A stretch of DNA of 5,592 bases from an uncultured Erysipelotrichaceae bacterium (GTDB lineage Bacteria; Bacillota_I; Bacilli_A; RFN20; CAG-826): NCBI GenBank assembly GCA_902774655.1, contig CACYJD010000045.1, positions 1 to 5,592 on the forward strand, given 5' to 3'. The position numbers and the translations under genes were made by a program. The notes under the pieces are model-generated. The model ran no database searches, had not been told where the DNA came from, and saw only the letters and a program-made list of their open reading frames with translations. Shown one piece after another: positions 1 through 5,592 of this stretch (position 1 is the stretch's first letter; every line of letters starts with the position of its first letter).

Positions 1-1274
1 TGATGTCGCAAATGGGATTAATGATTCCGACATCTACACCTGCAAATATATCGTTCTTCCCTAAAATCTATGCTGATATTGGTGATAACCAATCTTTAAG
101 TGATAACTTATCTACATTTGCCGCGCATATATCAAATCTATCAAGAATTACTAAATACGTATCAAGTAATGATCTCGTATTAATCGATGAATTAGGCACA
201 GGTACATCTCCTAAAGAAGGTGAAGCTATTGCTTTAGCAAGCCTAGATTATTTATTAGACACTAAATGTTTCGCTATTATATCTAGTCACTTTGACAAGA
301 TTAAAGAATACGCTTTTACAACTAAACATGTAGTAAACGCTACTATGCTTTTTGATGAAAAGAAGCTACTTCCTACTTATAAATTGAAAATTGGCTATCC
401 AGGTAGAAGCTACGGAATCGAGATGGCTACTAGGTATCATTTAAGTGATAAAGTAGTAAGGAACGCTAAAAACAGATTAAAAGAATCTTCATATTCTAAT
501 AAAGATAAGATTTATGGTGAAATTGAGAGATTACTTAAAGAGAATGAAGATTTAAATAAGGATTTATTAGAAAAACAAAAACAACTCGATATCAAAGAGA
601 AAGCACTACAAACTCAAGAAAATAATCTTAAAGAAAAGAAAGAAAACCTCCTCAGTGATGTCGAAGAAACTAGGTCGAAACTAATTGAAGACGCTAAAAA
701 AGAAATAGAAAGTGCCTTAAAAGACATTAATAAAACATCTAAAGAACATGAACTAATTGAAGCAAAACATCGTTTAAATAAGTTAAGTGAAGAAGAGGAA
801 ACTATTCTTCCAGATGATACTTTTGAATTTACTATTAATGATAACGTAAGAGTTATTGATTTGGGTATCGTTGGAAGAATAATTAAAATCAATAAAGACA
901 AAGTTGAAATCATTTCTAATGATGGATTAACTATTAAAACAAGTAAAAATAGGTTAGAACCTGCGCTTAAAGGCCAACCTAGAAGAGTTAGACAAACAAA
1001 CGCTGATGATATAATCAAGATTAAAAGTGATGTTAAACTAGAACTTAATATCATTGGATATCATGTTGATGAAGGCGTAGAGGCCGTCGCTAAATACTTA
1101 GATGATGCCCGTATAAGAAAATTTAAAACTGTAAGAATTATTCATGGATTTGGTACTGGCGCTCTTAGAGCAGCAGTCCATGATTATTTAGATACATGTA
1201 ACTTTATTGAAGAATATCATTACGCTGGATATTCTGATGGTGGTCAAGGAGCCACAATAGTGACCCTAAAATGA
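1..1274 (+). CDS. mutS2: MutS2 ATPase/Smr protein, C-terminal part (5' end outside window)
   Basis: MutS2 is a homodimeric MutS-family ATPase. Family members suppress recombination, and in Bacillus subtilis MutS2 acts on collided ribosomes to rescue stalled translation. The reading frame is open to the left edge; the first full codon is at position 3 and residues are counted from there (423 visible). Since the family is usually about 780 residues, roughly 360 are missing, including the Walker A loop. Visible in order: signature-like loop around residues 31-46 (SLSDNLSTFAAH); Walker B LVLIDELGTGTSP at 58-70 with D62 and E63; switch histidine H96 in SSHF; a long charged coiled coil at about 155-265; a KOW-like small beta domain at 275-320; and a C-terminal Smr domain at 345-423 with HGFGTGALR at 381-389. 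The Smr motif usually written LDLRG reads LNIIG at 348-352, so nuclease chemistry may be lost. The ATG at 3 is internal, not the true start. The stop overlaps the uvrC start. Confidence 0.95.
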   Translation, partial: MSQMGLMIPTSTPANISFFPKIYADIGDNQSLSDNLSTFAAHISNLSRITKYVSSNDLVLIDELGTGTSPKEGEAIALASLDYLLDTKCFAIISSHFDKIKEYAFTTKHVVNATMLFDEKKLLPTYKLKIGYPGRSYGIEMATRYHLSDKVVRNAKNRLKESSYSNKDKIYGEIERLLKENEDLNKDLLEKQKQLDIKEKALQTQENNLKEKKENLLSDVEETRSKLIEDAKKEIESALKDINKTSKEHELIEAKHRLNKLSEEEETILPDDTFEFTINDNVRVIDLGIVGRIIKINKDKVEIISNDGLTIKTSKNRLEPALKGQPRRVRQTNADDIIKIKSDVKLELNIIGYHVDEGVEAVAKYLDDARIRKFKTVRIIHGFGTGALRAAVHDYLDTCNFIEEYHYAGYSDGGQGATIVTLK

Positions 1275-3025
1275 CAGAAAAAGTAAGAATAGCTATACCG
1301 TTACTACCAAAATCACCCGGTGTATATTTAATGAAAGACAAGGATGATAAGGTAATCTATGTCGGCAAAGCTAAGAATTTATATAACCGTGTCTCTCAAT
1401 ATTTTTTGCGCCCTCAAAGTGGTAAGGTTTTCGCAATGGTCACTCATGTTGATCACTTTGAAACTATTATGACAAAGACCGATAAAGAAGCTTTCTTATT
1501 AGAAGAAAACCTAATTCATAACTATTACCCTAGATACAACATTCTTCTTAAAGATGGGAAACACTATCCATATATTGCTTTAAAAAAGAAGGGCGATATT
1601 TATTTAAAAATTGCAAGAAACGATAAGGACAAAAACTATTATTACTTTGGTCCATATCCTACTTCAGGCGCAGCATTTGAAGTAATAAATCTACTAAATA
1701 GGCTATTTCCTACACGTAAATGCAATAAGATACCATCTTCACCATGCCTTTATTATCATTTAGGTCAATGTTTAGGGCCGTGTATTAATAAAATTAAAGA
1801 TGAAGAGTATCAAAAGATGTATGAGGATATCAAATCCTTCCTAAGCGGCCATAATGATGATATTAAAAGAAAACTAAAAGAAGAGATGATTTCACTAAGT
1901 GAAGCCCAAGAATATGAAAGGGCAAGTGAAATCAAGAAAACTCTTGATTCAATTGATCACGTCATCTCCACTCAAGGGGTGGAGAACAGTGATCACGTCT
2001 CTAGAGATGTATTCGGTTATACATCTAGAGAGAACTTTATTTCACTTGCAGTTTTAACTTATAGACGCGGAATCTTACTAGGCAAAGAATCCTTCATTTT
2101 AGATGAGTTTGGTGACAATAAAGAACAGGTTCTCGACTTAATTCTTCAATATTACCAAACTCACAACCTTCCAAAAGAGATTGTTATTAACCTCGATGGA
2201 GTGAAAGAAGAAATTGAATCAATCTATGATGTTGAAGTTGCTTCCGTCACTAGAGGTAAGTTATTTGAAGCGGTGGAAATGGCAAACATGAACGCTAAAG
2301 CGAATTTAGATATGCACTTTATGTCTGCTAGATTAAATGATGATAATAATGCTTTACTTGAAGAACTCGGTGAACTATTAAATATTCCTACTCCATATCG
2401 TATTGAGTTATTCGATAATTCTCACGTTCAAGGAGACTCTCCAGTTGGCGCTGTAGTAGTGTACATTAATGGAGAACCTGCTAAAAAACTATATAGGAAG
2501 TTCAATATAAATCATTTCGAGACTAGAGATGATTACGCTAGCATGAATGAAGTTATGACTAGAAGATACTCTAGACTTAAAGAGAATAATGATACAATGC
2601 CAGACTTAATCCTAATGGATGGTGGATTAGGCCAAATACATGCAGGCCAAGAGGTTATTGATAAATTAGGTCTATCTATTCCTGTATTTGGCCTATTTAA
2701 GAATGATAAGCACCAAACAAGTGGAATAATGGATAAAGATGGGAATGTATATGAAATACATAACAAATCTTTGTTCTTCTTACTTGTGAGAATGCAAGAT
2801 GAAGTACATAGATTCGCTATATCGTTCCATCACCAGAAACGTAGCAAGAATTTTAAAGAAGGAATATTAGATAATATCAAAGGTCTAGGAGACAAAAGAA
2901 AAGAAGTTATTAGAAACCAATATCCCACAATTGACGCTCTAAAGCTTGCAACTGTCGAAGAACTATCTCAGTTTATACCTCCTGAAGTCGCTGAGTTATT
3001 AGTGGACAAACTTAAAAATTTATAA
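1271..3025 (+). CDS. uvrC: UvrABC system protein C (excinuclease nuclease subunit)
   Basis: UvrC joins the UvrB-DNA complex at bulky lesions and cuts the damaged strand on both sides during nucleotide excision repair in the cytoplasm. The 584 codons are complete and near the usual family length. The N-terminal GIY-YIG nuclease (3' incision) covers about 11-90: GVY at 17-19, YVG at 30-32, R40 and probable metal ligand E78. Four cysteines (C151, C159, C167, C171; last three spaced C-x7-C-x3-C) match the reported 4Fe-4S ligands of UvrC. A UVR helical hairpin that binds UvrB lies at about 201-235. The RNase H-like nuclease (5' incision) spans about 375-525, with D382 (FDNSH), D450 (LMDGG) and H513 (DEVHRF) as the expected catalytic residues. 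Helix-hairpin-helix motifs follow at 534-584. The ATG at 1271 overlaps the mutS2 stop. The nearest AAGGAG (1246-1251) is 19 bases upstream, too far to be ideal, so translational coupling is likely. The next in-frame ATG would cut into the GIY-YIG domain. There are no tryptophans. Confidence 0.98.
   Translation: MTEKVRIAIPLLPKSPGVYLMKDKDDKVIYVGKAKNLYNRVSQYFLRPQSGKVFAMVTHVDHFETIMTKTDKEAFLLEENLIHNYYPRYNILLKDGKHYPYIALKKKGDIYLKIARNDKDKNYYYFGPYPTSGAAFEVINLLNRLFPTRKCNKIPSSPCLYYHLGQCLGPCINKIKDEEYQKMYEDIKSFLSGHNDDIKRKLKEEMISLSEAQEYERASEIKKTLDSIDHVISTQGVENSDHVSRDVFGYTSRENFISLAVLTYRRGILLGKESFILDEFGDNKEQVLDLILQYYQTHNLPKEIVINLDGVKEEIESIYDVEVASVTRGKLFEAVEMANMNAKANLDMHFMSARLNDDNNALLEELGELLNIPTPYRIELFDNSHVQGDSPVGAVVVYINGEPAKKLYRKFNINHFETRDDYASMNEVMTRRYSRLKENNDTMPDLILMDGGLGQIHAGQEVIDKLGLSIPVFGLFKNDKHQTSGIMDKDGNVYEIHNKSLFFLLVRMQDEVHRFAISFHHQKRSKNFKEGILDNIKGLGDKRKEVIRNQYPTIDALKLATVEELSQFIPPEVAELLVDKLKNL
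1954..1995 (+). repeat. Nested inverted repeat (two-part hairpin) inside uvrC
   Basis: An outer 7-base arm pair, TGATCAC (1954-1960) and GTGATCA (1989-1995), encloses an inner 7-base pair, TCTCCAC (1965-1971) and GTGGAGA (1979-1985). The loop is 7 bases (1972-1978) and the internal loop between the stems is 4 by 3. GATCACGTC also occurs as a direct repeat at 1955-1963 and 1991-1999, so the peptide has DHV twice. The hairpin encodes the linker between the UVR motif and the C-terminal nuclease half. No U-run follows, so it is not a standard terminator. Whether it has any function is unknown. Confidence 0.55.
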
Positions 3026-3057
3026 AATAATGGTCTCGAATTTTTATAATTTAATCG

Positions 3058-3086
3058 TTGATAAATATTAACAAAACACATATTAT
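3058..3086 (+). promoter_or_regulatory. Sigma-A-type promoter of the tRNA-Arg gene
   Basis: TTGATA (3058-3063) and TATTAT (3081-3086) each differ from consensus at one position and are exactly 17 bases apart. Transcription would begin near 3092-3094, just before the mature tRNA 5' end at 3096, giving a very short leader. An overlapping TATATT (3086-3091) would start transcription inside the tRNA and is less likely. The tRNA can therefore be made independently of the mutS2-uvrC transcript. Confidence 0.75.
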
Positions 3087-3095
3087 ATATTCGCT

Positions 3096-3172
<77 letters not shown>

Positions 3173-3184
3173 TCTTAAAAAATG

Positions 3185-3217
3185 AGGCATTCTGTTATCA
3201 TCAGAATGTCTTTTTTT
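3185..3217 (+). terminator. Rho-independent terminator after tRNA-Arg (and probably uvrC)
   Basis: The arms 3186-3194 (GGCATTCTG) and 3202-3210 (CAGAATGTC) form a 9-bp stem with one G-T pair, extended by A3185-T3211, around a 7-base loop. A run of seven T (3211-3217) follows, with a second five-T run at 3221-3225. An A-rich stretch lies 5' of the stem. It starts 13 bases after the tRNA CCA. No other convincing terminator lies between the uvrC stop and the tRNA, so operon readthrough would probably also stop here. Confidence 0.9.
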
Positions 3218-3343
3218 GCCTTTTTACATAATTTAAGCGGTTTTCATAGATTTTTATTATTTTTGCTAATAAGAAAGGCATTGACTTTTAATCACACGAT
3301 TCAGGAATTAATTGAAAATCCATTTAAAAGTGACGACAACATC

Positions 3344-3362
3344 TTTTAATTAATAATTAAAA
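3344..3362. repeat. Perfect A/T inverted repeat upstream of the surface-protein gene
   Basis: TTTTAATT (3344-3351) and AATTAAAA (3355-3362) are perfect reverse complements separated by AAT. The element is about 105 bases before the surface-protein ATG and just upstream of the TATTAT at 3371. It could be an operator for a dimeric regulator or an A+T-rich UP-like element, but in DNA this A+T-rich such palindromes also arise by chance. Confidence 0.4.
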
Positions 3363-3452
3363 ACAATACATATTATCTTACTATATTTTATTTCAAAAAT
3401 ATATTAGGTAAAATATTAACGATTATAGAATCTCTAGATTATTCACCCCTTT

Positions 3453-3458
3453 AAGGAG
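3453..3458 (+). promoter_or_regulatory. Shine-Dalgarno site fixing the start of the surface-protein gene
   Basis: AAGGAG lies 9 bases before the ATG at 3468, a near-ideal arrangement. The frame then begins with a textbook signal peptide, so this start is preferred over internal ATGs at codons 28 and 34. Confidence 0.9.
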
Positions 3459-3467
3459 AAACTTTAT

Positions 3468-5592
3468 ATGAAAAAATCATTTATCAAAACGATTTCATTA
3501 TCATTCGCTTGTTTATTGGGCGTTTCTACTTCGGTTGCAATTCTTAACATGTATAGTAAGGCACCTATGGCTGTTAATGCATATTATCAACCTACTTTAA
3601 AATACGACGATATTTACGCAAATCGAAGTACAAAAAAATTAGGTGATTATGAATGGACTGGCAATTGTGTTGGAAACACAGGTTTCCAGTATTATAAGGG
3701 TTCATACTTTATTTTAAATAGTGGAGAATCACTTTCTATTACTTGGCACAATACAGATCATAAGCAAGTAACTTACTTTGTTGTTGATGATATTAATCTT
3801 GGAACCGATAGTGATAGTGGTACTACTACTGGAATGTCTTTTGTCGGTACTGTCAGTAGTCCTGGTTTAACTTCTTTTACTAAAACTATGTCTAATGCTG
3901 GTAATTTTTGGAATACTTTTCTTATTCAAAACGGTCGAATAGTTGGTCGTTATGGTAGTGATCCATACTATGACCCTGATGCTGAAAGTGGAATTATTAC
4001 TAACGATATAACATTTACATTCACTAATACATCTAGTCAAAAGGGAAGATTGATATTTAGGGAAAATGACAGAATGTATATAAATGCACGCGGCAAAATC
4101 AACTTCATCTTAAGAAGCGATGATGGAAAGACAACTTATGGGCAAAAGGAAACGATGTACGGTGAAGAAATGACACCACTGGAAGATGATTTAATTCCTA
4201 CAAAAGAAGGAAGCACATTTTTAGGATATTATTCTAAAGTCAATGACTATGTCACCGGGGAATACGATAAAAAATATTACAATGCCGATGGTACAAGCGC
4301 ATGCATCAATGACGTTACAGGTACATCTTATAATAACACTAAATATTTATATGCTAAGTGGCGAGGTGCGCCTTATACAATTACATTCAATAATAATGGT
4401 GGTGAAGGCCCTGAAAGTGTTATCGCCTATTATGACGAGGATATGCCAGAAATAACTTTGCCAACCAAAACTCACTACACTTTTACTGGATATTGGGATA
4501 GTGAAGATGAATCCGGCACCAAATACTATAATGCCGATGGTTCTAGTGCACATGTTTGGGATAAAGAGGCTGATACTATTCTTTACGCCCATTATGAAGC
4601 AAGTATGTCCGTGCTTGACGTAGGTACAACCGAATATACTTGGGATAACAATTCTCATTCTTATGAATACATCAAATTTAAAGATGATGCGACAGAAGAA
4701 GAAATCACAGATTATACGATCATGTTTAGTGCTGACGAAGGTACTACTTATGATTTAACTGATAAGCCAACATTTACAAACGCTGGTGCACATACGATTT
4801 ATTATCAAGTCACAAAAGAAGGATTTGCCACATTCACAAATACAGTTGAGATTACTATTAATAAAGCTGATTCATCAATGACTCCTCCAGACGCTAGAGA
4901 AGAGCTTGTTTATGATGGCAATCCAACATATTTAACCACCAAAGGCTATACCGATGATGGAACAGTAATGTACAACATCGATGGTGGAGAATGGCAAAGC
5001 GAAAGACCTGAAGCCACTAATGCAGGAACTTATACAGTTGGATACAAAGTTATTGGAGATAGTAACCATAATGACACTGAACCTCAATATCTGTCAGTAA
5101 CTATCGCTAAAGCGGATTATGAGACTTCTGTTTCTCTTGCTGGTTGGAGTTATGGTCAAACTCCTAATTCACCAAGTGTAAGTAATAACCCAGAAAATGG
5201 CGCTGTTATTTATGAATATAAAGAAAAATCTGCTGCGGAAGAAGCATATTCAACAACTGTTCCTACTAATGCCGGAGAATATAAAGTTAGAGCAACAATT
5301 GCAACAACTACAAATTATAAGCAAGAAGTTGCTACTACCGATTTTACTATTTCTAAAGTTGCTCCAACTCAAGTAGATCCAACCGCAAAAACTGATTTAG
5401 TTTATACAGGTTCTGCTCAAGATTTAATTAATGCTGGTTCTTCAACAGACGGCACTATTAAATATAAATTAGGTGATAATGGCGTTTATAGTGAAGATAT
5501 TCCTTCTGCTATTAACGTTGGAGATTACACTGTTTACTATAAAGTCTTCGCTGATTCAAACCACGAAGATTCAATAGAACAATCTTTAGTAG
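3468..5592 (+). CDS. Large secreted repeat protein, probable surface adhesin (3' end outside window)
   Basis: An open frame of 708 complete codons with no stop before the window edge. The N-terminus is a Sec signal peptide: KK at 2-3, a hydrophobic core at about 9-28, and a likely cleavage after AVNA (A38). Residues 39-210 are rich in aromatic residues, Thr, Ser, Asn and Gly, look beta-stranded, and match no family I recognise. Two InlB B-type (Listeria-Bacteroides) repeats follow at about 211-298 and 303-378, each with a YYNADG(T/S)S motif and ending in YAKW or YAHY. Four Ig-like modules (379-467, 468-549, 550-631, 632-708 and onward) resemble MBG/YDG-type repeats of surface proteins in gut Firmicutes. 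Such proteins are usually cell-wall or membrane anchored and act in adhesion; here the C-terminal anchor is not visible, so surface attachment is inferred. C15 sits in SFAC, a poor lipobox, so a lipoprotein is unlikely. The gene appears monocistronic from its left side, isolated from the repair operon by the terminator at 3185. The specific ligand is unknown. Confidence 0.9.
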   Translation, partial: MKKSFIKTISLSFACLLGVSTSVAILNMYSKAPMAVNAYYQPTLKYDDIYANRSTKKLGDYEWTGNCVGNTGFQYYKGSYFILNSGESLSITWHNTDHKQVTYFVVDDINLGTDSDSGTTTGMSFVGTVSSPGLTSFTKTMSNAGNFWNTFLIQNGRIVGRYGSDPYYDPDAESGIITNDITFTFTNTSSQKGRLIFRENDRMYINARGKINFILRSDDGKTTYGQKETMYGEEMTPLEDDLIPTKEGSTFLGYYSKVNDYVTGEYDKKYYNADGTSACINDVTGTSYNNTKYLYAKWRGAPYTITFNNNGGEGPESVIAYYDEDMPEITLPTKTHYTFTGYWDSEDESGTKYYNADGSSAHVWDKEADTILYAHYEASMSVLDVGTTEYTWDNNSHSYEYIKFKDDATEEEITDYTIMFSADEGTTYDLTDKPTFTNAGAHTIYYQVTKEGFATFTNTVEITINKADSSMTPPDAREELVYDGNPTYLTTKGYTDDGTVMYNIDGGEWQSERPEATNAGTYTVGYKVIGDSNHNDTEPQYLSVTIAKADYETSVSLAGWSYGQTPNSPSVSNNPENGAVIYEYKEKSAAEEAYSTTVPTNAGEYKVRATIATTTNYKQEVATTDFTISKVAPTQVDPTAKTDLVYTGSAQDLINAGSSTDGTIKYKLGDNGVYSEDIPSAINVGDYTVYYKVFADSNHEDSIEQSLV
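4098..4361 (+). repeat. InlB B-type repeat 1 of the surface protein
   Basis: Residues 211-298. It begins with a beta strand (INFILRSDDG), has the central GxTFLGYYS-like turn and YYNADGTS, and closes with YLYAKW. It carries a Cys (C279) absent from repeat 2 and is longer, with an insertion around residues 245-258. The family is a small beta-grasp-like module, typically used as a spacer or interaction unit in bacterial surface proteins. Confidence 0.75.
4374..4601 (+). repeat. InlB B-type repeat 2 of the surface protein
   Basis: Residues 303-378, starting YTITFNNNGGEGP, with FTGYWDS, YYNADGSS and a final ILYAHYEA. This is the more canonical copy. The bases AATGCCGATGGT recur exactly at 4281-4292 and 4530-4541, a spacing of 249 bases (83 codons), consistent with tandem duplication. 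Confidence 0.8.
4602..4868 (+). repeat. Ig-like module A of the surface protein
   Basis: Residues 379-467. This is the most divergent of the four modules: it has TTEYTWDNNSH where modules B and D have LVYDG/LVYTG, but it keeps FTNAGAHTIYYQVT and ends in VEITINKA, the linker type that also closes module B. Confidence 0.65.
4869..5114 (+). repeat. Ig-like module B (LVYDG type)
   Basis: Residues 468-549, 82 residues. Landmarks are LVYDG (480-484), DDGTVMYNIDGGEW, ATNAGTYTVGYKV, GDSNHND (530-536) and closing LSVTIAKA. This is the classic MBG/YDG-like surface repeat found in many gut Firmicutes proteins. Confidence 0.8.
5115..5360 (+). repeat. Ig-like module C (GWSYG type)
   Basis: Residues 550-631, 82 residues. 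It differs in type from B and D: it has LAGWSYGQTPNSP near the start, VIYEYKEK, VPTNAGEYKVRATIATTTNY and closing DFTISKV. Sequences of this form commonly alternate with LVYDG-type modules in related surface proteins. Confidence 0.75.
5361..5592 (+). repeat. Ig-like module D (LVYTG type), cut by window edge
   Basis: Residues 632-708, running off the right edge. Landmarks are LVYTG (644-648), TDGTIKYKLGDNG, INVGDYTVYYKV and ADSNHED (695-701). It lines up with module B at an offset of 164-165 residues, that is two module lengths. Confidence 0.8.

Larger units (their letters stand above)
3218..3467. other. A+T-rich intergenic region and leader of the surface-protein gene
   Basis: About 250 bases separate the tRNA terminator from the surface-protein start. 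No gene with a ribosome-binding site is visible. A TTGACT at 3281-3286 resembles a -35 box but has no good -10 at 16-18 bases. TATTAT (3371-3376) and TATATT (3382-3387) resemble -10 boxes but lack good -35 partners. The promoter of the surface-protein gene probably lies here, but I cannot place it. No riboswitch or T-box architecture is evident. Confidence 0.6.

Noticed and set aside
614..1054. 146-codon reverse-strand frame within mutS2
   Set aside because: It is antisense to the coiled-coil and KOW regions of a clear MutS2, with a Leu/Ser-rich composition that is simply the complement of the Lys/Glu-rich coding strand.
1271..1274. UGA as a tryptophan codon (Mollicutes code) at the end of mutS2
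   Set aside because: Reading through would add only four residues before TAA, so this site alone is not decisive. But no other in-frame UGA occurs in the coding sequence, and all nine visible tryptophans use UGG, which favours the standard code.
2533..2766. 77-codon reverse-strand frame within uvrC
   Set aside because: It lies opposite the catalytic RNase H-like domain of UvrC and has no ribosome-binding site or family resemblance.
3014..3044. Possible terminator right after uvrC (AAAAATT ... AATTTTT)
   Set aside because: The arms are only A/T, 7 bases long and widely spaced, so a stable terminator hairpin is unlikely; the hairpin at 3185-3217 is far better.
3182..3349. 55-codon forward frame starting in the tRNA terminator
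   Set aside because: It begins just before the terminator stem and runs through it, has no Shine-Dalgarno sequence, and its Phe/Leu-rich start is just the T-run being translated. The hydrophilic tail could be a gene remnant, but nothing identifies it.
3501..3512. Lipoprotein lipobox at C15 of the surface protein
   Set aside because: SFAC lacks the usual Leu at -3, the Cys sits early within the hydrophobic core, and a better signal peptidase I site (AVNA) follows at residues 35-38.
4243..4455. 70-codon forward frame within the surface gene
   Set aside because: It is out of frame with a well-supported secreted protein whose repeats run through this stretch; no separate start signal is seen.
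4347..4658. 103-codon reverse-strand frame within the surface gene
   Set aside because: It is antisense to InlB B-type repeat 2, which is clearly the coded product.

Overview
The window looks like chromosomal DNA from a low-G+C Gram-positive bacterium of the Firmicutes/Bacilli type, possibly a gut-associated or Mollicutes-related lineage. The evidence is the strong A+T bias, AAGGAG Shine-Dalgarno sequences, AGA as the dominant arginine codon, a mutS2-uvrC gene pair, and a secreted protein made of Listeria/Bacteroides-type repeats. The standard bacterial code fits: no UGA is read through in about 5 kb of coding sequence, and the nine tryptophans visible (all in the last gene) use UGG. I cannot name the species.

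Positions 1-3025 hold a two-gene operon transcribed rightward. The first gene is the C-terminal half of MutS2 (its start lies left of the window). It overlaps by four bases (ATGA) a complete 584-codon uvrC, the incision nuclease of nucleotide excision repair. Positions 3058-3217 form a compact tRNA unit: a good sigma-A promoter, tRNA-Arg(TCT) with its 3' CCA encoded in the DNA, and a hairpin terminator that probably also ends the mutS2-uvrC transcript.

Positions 3218-3467 are an A+T-rich gap with no convincing gene. It holds a perfect 8+8 inverted repeat and the leader of the next gene.

From 3468 to the right edge (708 complete codons, no stop) runs a large secreted, probably surface-displayed protein. 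It has a signal peptide, an unrecognised beta-rich N-terminal region, two InlB B-type repeats, then four Ig-like modules of about 82 residues with the hallmark 'TNAG.YTV.YKV'. Its C-terminus and any cell-wall anchor lie outside the window.

So the window joins a conserved housekeeping block (genome and translation maintenance) to an accessory surface-protein locus, with a tRNA gene at the junction. I see no CRISPR array, transposase, toxin-antitoxin pair or recognisable defence system. The most notable items are an altered catalytic motif in the MutS2 Smr domain, the unassigned N-terminal region of the surface protein, and a nested hairpin inside uvrC.
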